Shown here one piece after another: positions 1 through 7,517 of a DNA stretch of 10,170 bases. A program made the position numbers and the translations under genes. Location of the stretch: NCBI GenBank assembly GCA_016210825.1, contig JACQTM010000258.1, positions 1 to 10,170 on the forward strand, in the 5' to 3' direction. A model generated the notes under the pieces. The model did not search any database. It was not told the origin of the DNA and saw only the letters and a program-made list of their open reading frames with translations. This DNA is from Hyphomicrobiales bacterium (GTDB lineage Bacteria > Pseudomonadota > Alphaproteobacteria > Rhizobiales > Xanthobacteraceae). Position 1 is the first letter of the stretch; each line of letters begins with the position of its first letter.

Positions 1-27
1 CGGTGTACACATACCCTTGAATGAGAA

Positions 28-67
28 CCCCCTCTCCCCTGCGGGGAGAGGGTTGGGGTGAGGGGGT
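28..67 (-). repeat. REP-like hairpin repeat, copy 1
   Basis: A perfect 10-base inverted repeat, CCCTCTCCCC at 30-39 and GGGGAGAGGG at 43-52 with a TGC loop, is followed by GTTGGGGTGAGGGGG. Read on the minus strand it has the usual form of a short intergenic repeat common in Rhizobiales genomes: CCCTCACCCC, then AACCCTCTCCCC, then the closing arm. It lies head to head with a second copy starting about 30 bases to the right. The hairpin is seen directly; membership of a dispersed repeat family is recalled from general knowledge of these genomes. Confidence 0.75.
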
Positions 68-97
68 TCAAGCAATTCCGTCTTTTGACTCATGATT

Positions 98-143
98 CCC
101 CTCATCAGCCCTTCGGGCCGACCTCTCCCCAACGGGGAAAGGG
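98..143 (+). repeat. REP-like hairpin repeat, copy 2
   Basis: The stretch begins CCCCTCATCAGCCC and contains two small hairpins: GCCC-TTC-GGGC at 108-118 and CCTCTCCCC (122-130) with GGGGAAAGG (134-142), one mismatch, loop AAC. It is the same repeat type as the copy at 28-67 but in opposite orientation, so the two form a divergent pair like the paired REP units (BIMEs) of other bacteria. It ends about 45 bases before the plsY start. It could act as a transcript-end or mRNA-stabilising structure for the upstream gene, which lies outside the window. Confidence 0.7.
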
Positions 144-189
144 GAAGAAGGGTCATCGAGCGGACGCGGTGAGAGAAGGCAGCTGCGCC

Positions 190-801
190 ATGTTGCATCC
201 GATCAGCTGGTCGTTTGCATTTCCGTATTACGCCGCGGCGTTCGCGTTCGGCTACCTGCTCGGCTCGATCCCCTTCGGTCTGATCCTTACGCGACTTGCC
301 GGCGCGGGCGATATTCGTGAAATCGGATCGGGCAATATCGGCGCGACCAACGTGCTGCGCACCGGCCGCAAGGGAATAGCGGCGGTGACGCTCGTTTGCG
401 ACATCCTCAAGGGCCTGCTCGCAGTCGTGCTCGCCTATCATTTTTATGGACAGGACCTGGCGATCCTCGCGGCGCTCGGTGCCTTCCTCGGACACCTGTT
501 CCCGGTGTGGCTGAAATTCCGCGGCGGCAAGGGCGTCGCGGTCTATATCGGCATCCTGCTCGGATTTGCCTGGCCTGCCATGATTGCGTTCTGCGCGATC
601 TGGCTCGTCGCCGCCGCGATCACGCGCTACTCGTCGCTCTCCGGCCTGATCGCGAGCGCGGCGACGCCCTTTGTACTTTGGGCGCTCGACAACCGCCAAG
701 AGGCACAACTTTTCGTCATTCTCACCGTGCTGGTTTGGATCATGCATCGCGCCAACATCGCGCGGCTGATCAAGGGTACCGAAGGCAAGATCGGCAAATA
801 G
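190..801 (+). CDS. plsY: Glycerol-3-phosphate acyltransferase PlsY
   Basis: Integral membrane acyltransferase that moves the acyl group from acyl-phosphate (made by PlsX) to glycerol-3-phosphate, giving lysophosphatidic acid, the first committed step of phospholipid synthesis. The 203-residue length from ATG 190 is normal for the family. Three family motifs are visible: GSIPFG at residues 25-30, GSGNIGATN at 46-54, and FRGGKG at 110-115 just after GHLFPVW. Several hydrophobic segments (about 10-33, 62-86, 90-108, 120-145, 165-190) fit a multi-pass inner-membrane protein. The frame is open further upstream to 58, but that stretch translates the REP-like repeats and is not PlsY-like; ATG 190 has AGAAGG at 174-179, about ten bases upstream. 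dprA follows in the same direction with a short gap, suggesting one transcript. Confidence 0.96.
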   Translation: MLHPISWSFAFPYYAAAFAFGYLLGSIPFGLILTRLAGAGDIREIGSGNIGATNVLRTGRKGIAAVTLVCDILKGLLAVVLAYHFYGQDLAILAALGAFLGHLFPVWLKFRGGKGVAVYIGILLGFAWPAMIAFCAIWLVAAAITRYSSLSGLIASAATPFVLWALDNRQEAQLFVILTVLVWIMHRANIARLIKGTEGKIGK

Positions 802-864
802 CAACGATGGTTGTCTGGCCGCATCTCCTGGGCGATGCTCCGATCGGAAACGGTTGGGGGTGGC

Positions 865-1989
865 GTGGGCAAGAATGAAGGTGTGGGCGTTCGGCTGACC
901 GACGAGCAACGACTCGAATGGTTGCGCCTGATCCGCAGCGAGAACGTTGGCCCGCGTACGTTTCGCACGCTGCTTAATCATTTTGGCGGCGCGGGCGCCG
1001 CGCTTGCCGTTCTCCCCGATCTCGCGCGCCGAGGCGGCTCCGAGCGCCCAGGAAAAATCTACTCCGTAGCCGAGGCCGTGCGCGTGATCGAAGAGGCGCG
1101 CCGGCGCGGTGCCGTGTTCGTCGCGCTCGGCGAGCCGGACTATCCGGCCCGCCTTCGCATGATCGATGACCCGCCGCCGCTGATCGCGGTGCGCGGCCAG
1201 ATCGAGGCGCTGCGCCAGCCGATGGTGGCAATCGTCGGCTCGCGCAATGCGTCGGCCGCCGGCGTAAAGTTTTCAGGCCAGATCGCGCGCGAACTCGGTG
1301 AAGCGGGTTTTGTGACGGTATCCGGCCTTGCGCGCGGCATCGACGCTGCGGCCCACAAAGCCAGTACTGCCTCTGGAACGATTGCCGTGCTTGCCGGTGG
1401 CCACCAGCACATCTATCCGCCGGAACATGGCGGTCTGCTCGAGAGCATTCTCGACAACGGCGCTGCGATAAGCGAAATGCCGATAAGCTGGGAACCCCGT
1501 GGACGAGATTTCCCGCGACGCAACCGGCTTATTTCAGGTCTTGCGCTCGGTGTTGTCATTGTCGAAGCGGCTCGCCGTTCAGGAAGCCTGATCACCGCGC
1601 GCATGGCGCTGGAACAGGGGCGCGAGGTTTTCGCCGTCCCTGGCTCGCCGCTCGATCCACGCGCGGAAGGCACCAACGGCCTGCTCAAGCAAGGCGCGAC
1701 ACTCGTGACAGAGGTTGCGGACGTCATCAACGTCCTGCGTCCGATCCTCGGTCAGCCCGCCGAAATTCCTGTGATCGAAGAAGATGAATCCGAACCGCCG
1801 CTGAGCGAACCCGGCGACGCCGAGCGTCATCGCATCATCACCCTGCTCGGCCCGACGCCGGTGGAGATCGACGACCTCATCCAGCTCTCGGGTGCTTCAC
1901 CGTCGGTCGTGCGCACGGTACTGCTGGAGCTTGAGATCGCCGGACGGCTAGAGCGCCAAGCCGGCGGCCGCGTTGCGCTCAAGCTTTAA
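865..1989 (+). CDS. dprA: DNA-processing protein DprA
   Basis: DprA (Smf) binds single-stranded DNA and loads RecA during natural transformation; it is widely conserved even in bacteria not known to be competent. The N-terminal SAM-like region begins RLTDEQRLEWLRLIRSENVG. The Rossmann-like core has VGSRNAS (GSR at residues 125-127 from this start), SGLARGID (153-160), PRRNRLISG (from about 217), EAARRSGSLITA and VPGSP. A small winged-helix domain closes the protein (about residues 325-374: VEIDDLIQLSG, VRTVLLELEIAGRL). The start is uncertain. The frame is open from TTG 811, with ATG 835, GTG 865 and GTG 883 inside; I chose 865 because homology-like sequence begins only a few residues later and a GGGGG-rich stretch sits just upstream. 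From 811 the protein would be 392 residues. Its stop overlaps that of the minus-strand gene downstream. Confidence 0.94.
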   Translation: MGKNEGVGVRLTDEQRLEWLRLIRSENVGPRTFRTLLNHFGGAGAALAVLPDLARRGGSERPGKIYSVAEAVRVIEEARRRGAVFVALGEPDYPARLRMIDDPPPLIAVRGQIEALRQPMVAIVGSRNASAAGVKFSGQIARELGEAGFVTVSGLARGIDAAAHKASTASGTIAVLAGGHQHIYPPEHGGLLESILDNGAAISEMPISWEPRGRDFPRRNRLISGLALGVVIVEAARRSGSLITARMALEQGREVFAVPGSPLDPRAEGTNGLLKQGATLVTEVADVINVLRPILGQPAEIPVIEEDESEPPLSEPGDAERHRIITLLGPTPVEIDDLIQLSGASPSVVRTVLLELEIAGRLERQAGGRVALKL

Positions 1990-2249
1990 GGTTTGTCTGT
2001 ACCTTCATTTGTATCGATTGCGTTTTCCGCCTCGAGACGCGCCATATCGAGGATATAGGCGAGCGTATCGAGCCCGTTGCTCTGCGCGAGTGTCGCAAGT
2101 TCGCCAGTCATGCCGGCGATGTAGGCCGCAGTTTCCTCCTGCTGGCGCGCATTGCCGGTTGTGCCTTCGGCCAGCCGACCGCGACCGGCAATCCCGTCGG
2201 ATCGCGGAGCCAATCGAGCCTCTCTGGAAGTCTGCGATGCGGGCCGCAC
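1986..2249 (-). CDS. Small protein of unknown function
   Basis: An 87-residue reading frame if started at GTG 2249; the frame stays open to an ATG at 2387, which would give 133 residues. I do not know its function. The C-terminal half, QQEETAAYIAGMTGELATLA and then LDTLAYILDMARLEAEN, looks like a real amphipathic helical protein and resembles, from memory, small uncharacterised alphaproteobacterial proteins ending in a helix like YLLDMARLEAE. The N-terminal half (many Arg, Ser, Gly, Thr) looks unstructured and may be partly outside the true gene; TTG 2213 is another possible start. GTG 2249 has AGGT about eight bases upstream. There is no signal peptide or membrane segment and no Cys. It converges on dprA: its TAA (1986-1988, minus) and the dprA TAA (1987-1989, plus) overlap by two bases. 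Confidence 0.6.
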   Translation of the reverse strand: MRPASQTSREARLAPRSDGIAGRGRLAEGTTGNARQQEETAAYIAGMTGELATLAQSNGLDTLAYILDMARLEAENAIDTNEGTDKP

Positions 2250-2289
2250 GATTAGATACCTGATTGCCGCCCACCGCCACCGATTCAGT

Positions 2290-2309
2290 TGTGCTACGTA
2301 TTTAGCACA
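2290..2309. promoter_or_regulatory. Inverted repeat, possible operator
   Basis: TGTGCTA (2290-2296) and TAGCACA (2303-2309) form a perfect 7-base inverted repeat around the six-base spacer CGTATT. Spacing and symmetry suit a dimeric DNA-binding protein rather than a transcript terminator, as there is no T-run on either side. It lies between the small minus-strand gene and topA, about 40 bases upstream of the GTG proposed for the former and 150 bases upstream of topA, so it could serve either. No regulator is encoded next to it. The repeat is seen directly; the operator role is inferred. Confidence 0.4.
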
Positions 2310-2361
2310 CTCATGAGTTGCGTTCCAACCTTTCCAATGATTGCGATCTTGCTCCCCAGAT

Positions 2362-2390
2362 TTGACATGACGGGTCGATTTACCCATGTT
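2362..2390 (+). promoter_or_regulatory. Candidate topA promoter
   Basis: A consensus -35 hexamer TTGACA at 2362-2367 is followed, after 17 bases, by CATGTT at 2385-2390, a weak -10. Transcription would begin near 2397 and give a leader of about 60 bases before the topA ATG. Only the -35 match is strong. Since dprA ends 470 bases upstream and a minus-strand gene lies between, topA needs a promoter in this gap, which supports the call. Confidence 0.4.
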
Positions 2391-2458
2391 CCGGGCCGAT
2401 CCAGGCTGGATTCGACCGCATCAGGCCTTCAGATCGACCCCTAAATCATTGGTATTGC

Positions 2459-5086
2459 ATGAAAATCGTCGTCGTCGAATCGCCGGCCAAGGCCAAGACG
2501 ATCAATAAGTATCTTGGCCCTGGCTATGAGGTGCTGGCCTCTTTCGGTCATGTTCGTGATTTGCCAGCCAAGGACGGTTCGGTCGATCCAGACGCCAATT
2601 TTCGCATGATCTGGGAGGTGGATGCCAAGGCGCAGAAGCGCCTCAACGACATTGCGCGCGCGGTGCAGAACGCCGACAAGCTCATCCTTGCCACCGACCC
2701 TGATCGCGAAGGCGAAGCGATTTCCTGGCATGTGCTGGAAGTCCTCAAGGAGAAGAACGCACTGAAGGACCAGCTGGTCGAACGCGTGGTCTTCAACGCC
2801 ATCACCAAACAGGCGGTGACCGACGCGATGAAGCATCCGCGCGACATCGACAGCGCGCTGGTCGATGCATATCTCGCCCGCCGTGCGCTGGATTATCTCG
2901 TCGGTTTCACGCTCTCGCCGGTGTTGTGGCGAAAGTTGCCCGGCGCGCGCTCGGCCGGCCGTGTGCAGTCGGTCGCGCTCCGCCTCGTCTGCGACCGCGA
3001 GCTTGAGATCGAGAAATTCGTCGCCCGTGAATATTGGTCACTTCTGGCGACGCTCGCAACGCCGCGCAGCGACACCTTCGAAGCGCGCCTCGTCGGTGCT
3101 GACGGAAGAAAGATCCAGCGGCTCGACATCGGCTCCGGCAAGGAGGCCGAGGATTTCAAGCGCGCCCTTGAGGCCGCCACGTTCACCGTCGATAGCGTCG
3201 AAGCCAAGCCCGCGCGGCGTAACCCGCCGCCGCCCTTCACCACCTCGACAATGCAACAAGAAGCGAGCCGCAAGCACGGTTTTGCACCAGCGCACACCAT
3301 GCGGCTCGCGCAACGGCTATACGAGGGTATCGATATCGATGGCGAGACGGTTGGGCTCATCACCTATATGCGTACCGACGGCGTGGATATGGATGCCGAG
3401 GCGGTCACCGCCATCCGCCGCATGATCGGCAGCAACTATGGTGCGGAATACGTCCCCGAGGCGCCGCGCCGCTACCAGACAAAATCGAAGAACGCCCAGG
3501 AAGCTCACGAAGCGATCCGCCCGACTGACACCACGCGCAGCCCGCGCGACGTCGCGCGCGTGGTCGAGCCCGATCAGGCCAAACTTTACGAGCTGATCTG
3601 GAATCGCGCGGTCGCTTGCCAGATGCAATCGGCCGAGCTTGAACGCACCACGGTAGACATCGTCGCCATGGCGGACGCGCGGACCATCAACCTGCGCGCC
3701 ACCGGCCAGGTCGTAAAATTCGACGGCTTCCTCACGCTCTACCAGGAAGGCCACGATGAGGACGAGGAGGATGAGGAGTCGCGCCGCTTGCCGTCCATGA
3801 GCGCTGGCGAAAACCTCACCAAAAAAGAGATCGCCGCCAACCAGCACTTCACCGAGCCGCCGCCGCGCTTTTCCGAGGCGGCCCTGGTTAAGCGCATGGA
3901 GGAGCTCGGCATCGGCCGGCCCTCGACCTATGCGTCGATCCTCGCCGTGCTCAAGGATCGCGGCTACGTGCGCCTCGACAAGAAGCGCCTGATCCCCGAG
4001 GACAAGGGCCGCATCGTCGTCGCCTTTCTCGAGAGCTTCTTCCAAAAGTACGTCGAATACGACTTCACCGCCGGCCTCGAGGAACAGCTCGACCGTGTCT
4101 CCAACAACGAATTGTTCTGGCAGGACCTGCTACGCGACTTCTGGAAGGACTTCACTGCCGCCGTCGCCGAGATCAAGGATTTGCGCATCACGCAGGTGCT
4201 CGACGCGCTCAACGACCTGCTTGCTCCGCATATTTTTCCACCGCGCGCCGATGTCGCCGATGCGCGCCAATGCCCAAGCTGCAGCGAAGGCCGCCTGTCG
4301 CTCAAGGTCGGCAAGTTCGGCGCGTTCATCGGCTGTTCGCGCTATCCCGAATGCCGGTTCACGCGGCAATTGACGCCGGGCGAGAATGGCGGGGCCGACA
4401 ACGCGGCGCGCCCGCTCGGCCGTGACCCTGAGACCGGGCTCGAAGTTACGGTGCGATCCGGACGTTTCGGTCCGTATCTTCAGCTTGGCGAAGGCGCCAA
4501 AGACGAGAAGCCGAAACGCGCCAGTTTACCGAAAGGCGTTGCGCCGGACGACATGGACCTCGATCGCGCTCTCGGACTATTGCGGCTGCCACGACAAGTT
4601 GGCCGTCATCCGGAATCCGGCGAGCCGATCATGGCCGGCGTTGGACGCTTTGGGCCTTACGTCCAGCACGGCAAGACTTACGCGAATCTCGAAGAGGGCG
4701 ACGACGTACTCAATATCGGACTCAACCGCGCGGTCACGCTGATCGCTGAGAAAAAACTGAAACCCAGCAGCGGGCGGCGCTTCGGCGCCGATCCAGGTCG
4801 CACGCTCGGCGAGCATCCGGATCGGGGCGGCCCCGTCGTTGCCAAGAAGGGGCGCTATGGGCCCTATGTCAGCCATGAAGGCATCAACGCGACGCTACCT
4901 TCGGACAAGACGCCTGAGGGCGTCACGCTGGACGAGGCGGTGGCCTTGATCGATGCCCGTGTCGCCGCAGGCGCCACGGGCAAGCGCCGCGCGCCGGCAC
5001 GCAAAAAGTCGCAGAAAACCAATGGTCGGGGCCAGGACGCCGAGGCGCCAAAGCCGGCGCGCCGGAAGCGCAAAGCGGCCGAATAG
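2459..5086 (+). CDS. topA: DNA topoisomerase I (type IA)
   Basis: Relaxes negatively supercoiled DNA by cutting one strand through a 5'-phosphotyrosine link and passing the other. At 875 residues it is normal for the family. The TOPRIM domain opens MKIVVVESPAKAK (metal-binding Glu7) and has DPDREGE at residues 80-86. The catalytic tyrosine is Tyr303 in GLITYMRTDG. An acidic stretch near 430-441 (HDEDEEDEE) looks like a linker insertion. The C-terminal region has one four-cysteine zinc finger (Cys605, 608, 626, 632) and three Topo_C repeats marked by GRFGPY or GRYGPY at about 668, 729 and 798, then a Lys/Arg/Ala-rich tail, the usual alphaproteobacterial arrangement. ATG 2459 is chosen because MKIVVVESPAKAK is the canonical N-terminus; the ribosome binding site is weak. 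rnr follows within about 100 bases, probably in the same operon. Confidence 0.98.
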   Translation: MKIVVVESPAKAKTINKYLGPGYEVLASFGHVRDLPAKDGSVDPDANFRMIWEVDAKAQKRLNDIARAVQNADKLILATDPDREGEAISWHVLEVLKEKNALKDQLVERVVFNAITKQAVTDAMKHPRDIDSALVDAYLARRALDYLVGFTLSPVLWRKLPGARSAGRVQSVALRLVCDRELEIEKFVAREYWSLLATLATPRSDTFEARLVGADGRKIQRLDIGSGKEAEDFKRALEAATFTVDSVEAKPARRNPPPPFTTSTMQQEASRKHGFAPAHTMRLAQRLYEGIDIDGETVGLITYMRTDGVDMDAEAVTAIRRMIGSNYGAEYVPEAPRRYQTKSKNAQEAHEAIRPTDTTRSPRDVARVVEPDQAKLYELIWNRAVACQMQSAELERTTVDIVAMADARTINLRATGQVVKFDGFLTLYQEGHDEDEEDEESRRLPSMSAGENLTKKEIAANQHFTEPPPRFSEAALVKRMEELGIGRPSTYASILAVLKDRGYVRLDKKRLIPEDKGRIVVAFLESFFQKYVEYDFTAGLEEQLDRVSNNELFWQDLLRDFWKDFTAAVAEIKDLRITQVLDALNDLLAPHIFPPRADVADARQCPSCSEGRLSLKVGKFGAFIGCSRYPECRFTRQLTPGENGGADNAARPLGRDPETGLEVTVRSGRFGPYLQLGEGAKDEKPKRASLPKGVAPDDMDLDRALGLLRLPRQVGRHPESGEPIMAGVGRFGPYVQHGKTYANLEEGDDVLNIGLNRAVTLIAEKKLKPSSGRRFGADPGRTLGEHPDRGGPVVAKKGRYGPYVSHEGINATLPSDKTPEGVTLDEAVALIDARVAAGATGKRRAPARKKSQKTNGRGQDAEAPKPARRKRKAAE

Positions 5087-5114
5087 CCTGAGCAATACCG
5101 GTAAAACGGATTGT

Positions 5115-5147
5115 ATGAAGCTTCCGAATGGCCGCCCGGCACCTTGA
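5115..5147 (+). other. Possible 10-residue leader ORF before rnr
   Basis: ATG 5115 opens a short frame, MKLPNGRPAP, ending in TGA at 5145-5147. ACGGA sits about five bases before the ATG, a fair ribosome binding site. The TGA overlaps TTG 5144 (TTGA), which is in frame with rnr, the arrangement seen in translational coupling. The geometry is visible in the sequence, but whether either codon is used is not known. A chance frame of this length is likely. Confidence 0.2.
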
Positions 5148-5182
5148 ATAAAGCCCAGCGCCATCATTATCTACGCAGCATC

Positions 5183-7459
5183 TTGAACAAAACTTTTAAT
5201 CGTAAAACTGCCCTCCCCTCAAAAGCCGAGCTTGCTGCTTTCATCGCCACGCGATCGGGCAAGATCGGTACACGTGAAATCGCGCGCGCATTTGGCCTGA
5301 AGAATGCCGGCCGCGTGGAACTCAAACGCATGCTGCGCGAACTCGCTGACGACGGTCAGGTCGAGCGTCGGCGAAAAAAGCTGCATCACCCAGGCACCCT
5401 GCCCCACGTCACGCTTGCCGACATCACCGGTCGCGACGCCGACGGCGAGCTGCTCGCGGTCCCAACCGAATGGGACGAGGAGGCGCACGGCGCGCCGCCG
5501 CGAATTCGCGTCCATATTCCCCGGCGCGCGCGGCCGAACGAAAGCGCCGGCGTTGGCGACCGGGCGTTACTCCGCGTTCAGGAAACCACCAAGGACGAAG
5601 ACGGCATCGGCCATACCGGCCGCGTCATCAAAATTCTCGACCGCGCCAAGCAGCGTGTTCTAGGTATTTTCCGCGCGCTGCCGGGCGGCGGCGGGCGGCT
5701 TGTTCCGGTGGACAAGAAACAGCTCGGGCGCGAGCTTTCGATCCCGCCGGGTGCGACCGAGGACGCCCGCGATGGTGATCTTGTCAGCGTCGACCTTACA
5801 CGATCGGGCCGCCTCGGACTTCCCACCGCCCGCGTGAAAGAGAAGCTCGGCTCGCTCAAGAGCGAGCGCGCGGTGAGCCTGATCGCCATCCACGCCCACG
5901 GCATTCCGCAGACGTTTTCGCGCGCGGCGACGGCGGAAGCCGATGACGCTGCACCCGCGCGCCTGACCGCCCGCGAGGACTGGCGCGGCATGCCCTTCGT
6001 CACCATCGATCCGCCCGATGCCAAGGATCACGACGACGCCGTGCATACGATCACCGACAGCGACCCGGCTAATCCCGGCGGGTTCATTGTCAGCGTCGCC
6101 ATTGCCGACGTTGCGCATTACGTGCGGCCTGGCTCCGCGCTCGATCGCGAGGCGTTGGAGCGCGGCAATTCAGTCTATTTCCCCGACCGCGTCGTCCCGA
6201 TGCTGCCGGAACGGATTTCCAACGACCTTTGCTCGCTTAAACCCGGCGTCGATCGCGCAGCCCTTGCCGTGCGCATGGTGATCGGCGCCGATGGGAGAAA
6301 GCGACGCCATGTATTTCATCGCGTCCTGATCCGGTCGGAAGCGAAGCTAGCCTACGCGCAGGCGCAGGCTGCCATCGACGGGCGTCCCGACGAAGTGACC
6401 GAACCGCTCGTCCCGGCCGTTCTTGCACCGCTTTACGCCGCCTATCGGGCGCTTAAACGCGCACGCGACGACCGCGGACCGCTCGATCTCGACCTACCGG
6501 AGCGCAAGCTCCTGCTTAAGCCAGACAAGACTGTCGAGCGCGTTGTTATCCCCGAACGGCTCGACGCCCACCGGCTGATCGAGGAGTTCATGTTCCTTGC
6601 CAATGTCGCAGCAGCCGAGACACTCGAACGCGCGGGGTTGCCGCTGATCTATCGTGTCCATGACGAGCCCGCGCGCGAAAAGGCCGAGGCGCTGCGTGAA
6701 TTCCTGAAAACGCTGGACATTTCATTTCCCAAGGGCGGCGTGCCGAAGCCTGAACAATTCAATACGATCCTCGCCCGCGTCAAAGGCCGCGACGTGGAGA
6801 AACTCGTCAACGAGGTCGTGCTGCGCACGCAAGCACAAGCCGAATACGCTTCGGAGAATTACGGGCATTTCGGTCTCAACCTGCGCCGCTATGCCCACTT
6901 CACCTCGCCCATTCGCCGCTACGCCGATCTCGTGGTGCACCGGGCGCTAATCCGCGCGCTGAAGCTAGGCGACGGTGCCCTGCCTGAATCCGCTGACACC
7001 GCGTCGCTCGGCGAGATTTCAGCTCGCATTTCCGCGGCTGAGCGGCGTGCCATGGTTGCGGAACGCGAAACCGTGGATCGCTTGATCGCGCATTTCCTCG
7101 CCGACCGGATCGGCGCCACTTTCGCGGGCCATATCGGCGGCGTCACCCGCGCCGGATTGTTCGTGAAACTCGATGAAACCGGCGCGGACGGCTTCATCCC
7201 CGCGCGCACCCTCGGCAGGGACTATTTCCGTTACGACGAGGCAAGCCACGCCATGATCGGCAAGAGTACCGGAGAGACCCATCGTCTCGGTGACCGGGTC
7301 ACCGTCCGCCTTTCGGAAGCAATTCCGGTTGCTGGGGCATTGCGGTTCGAGATGCTGTCGGAAGGACGCCGCGATGCTACAAAACGCTCGCGGCATGACG
7401 CACCAAAGGCTGTCCATCCGAGCGGTCACCGAAATCGGCTTCGCAATTTCCGACGATAA
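5183..7459 (+). CDS. rnr: Ribonuclease R
   Basis: Processive 3'-to-5' exoribonuclease that degrades structured RNA, including rRNA fragments and mRNA. Domains from this start: winged-helix region (about 10-75, with SGKIGTREIARAFGLK), OB/cold-shock part (about 85-245), RNB catalytic domain, and a C-terminal S1 domain (about 645-725, with AGHIGGVTRAGLFVKL) followed by a basic tail. The RNB metal-binding motif TIDPPDAKDHDDAV is intact (Asp276, 279, 282, 284, 285), and TSPIRRYADL follows near 574-583. No ATG lies near the conserved N-terminus: the in-frame choices are TTG 5183, TTG 5144 and TTG 5111, none with a strong ribosome binding site. I chose 5183, which gives MNKTFNRKTALPSKAEL, like family N-termini as I recall them; 5111 would add 24 residues. 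It follows topA by under 100 bases with no terminator between, so co-transcription is likely. Confidence 0.95.
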   Translation: MNKTFNRKTALPSKAELAAFIATRSGKIGTREIARAFGLKNAGRVELKRMLRELADDGQVERRRKKLHHPGTLPHVTLADITGRDADGELLAVPTEWDEEAHGAPPRIRVHIPRRARPNESAGVGDRALLRVQETTKDEDGIGHTGRVIKILDRAKQRVLGIFRALPGGGGRLVPVDKKQLGRELSIPPGATEDARDGDLVSVDLTRSGRLGLPTARVKEKLGSLKSERAVSLIAIHAHGIPQTFSRAATAEADDAAPARLTAREDWRGMPFVTIDPPDAKDHDDAVHTITDSDPANPGGFIVSVAIADVAHYVRPGSALDREALERGNSVYFPDRVVPMLPERISNDLCSLKPGVDRAALAVRMVIGADGRKRRHVFHRVLIRSEAKLAYAQAQAAIDGRPDEVTEPLVPAVLAPLYAAYRALKRARDDRGPLDLDLPERKLLLKPDKTVERVVIPERLDAHRLIEEFMFLANVAAAETLERAGLPLIYRVHDEPAREKAEALREFLKTLDISFPKGGVPKPEQFNTILARVKGRDVEKLVNEVVLRTQAQAEYASENYGHFGLNLRRYAHFTSPIRRYADLVVHRALIRALKLGDGALPESADTASLGEISARISAAERRAMVAERETVDRLIAHFLADRIGATFAGHIGGVTRAGLFVKLDETGADGFIPARTLGRDYFRYDEASHAMIGKSTGETHRLGDRVTVRLSEAIPVAGALRFEMLSEGRRDATKRSRHDAPKAVHPSGHRNRLRNFRR

Positions 7460-7517
7460 CGATACCGAGTACGCGGATATCAGTGATACGCATTGCAGTG
7501 AAAGGTCGATTTTCCTC

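Noticed and set aside
3..10. The 8-base palindrome GTGTACAC at the left edge
   Set aside because: Too short to support an operator call and with no flanking gene in view.
2313..2444. A 43-residue frame starting at ATG 2313, just after the inverted repeat at 2290-2309 and ending 15 bases before topA
   Set aside because: Its position beside an operator-like repeat suggested a small antitoxin, but the translation (MSCVPTFPMIAILLPRF and onward) resembles no antitoxin I know, has no plausible ribosome binding site, and runs across the probable topA promoter.
3317..4045. A 242-residue minus-strand frame opposite topA
   Set aside because: It is antisense to the conserved topoisomerase coding region, with composition that mirrors it; no independent evidence.
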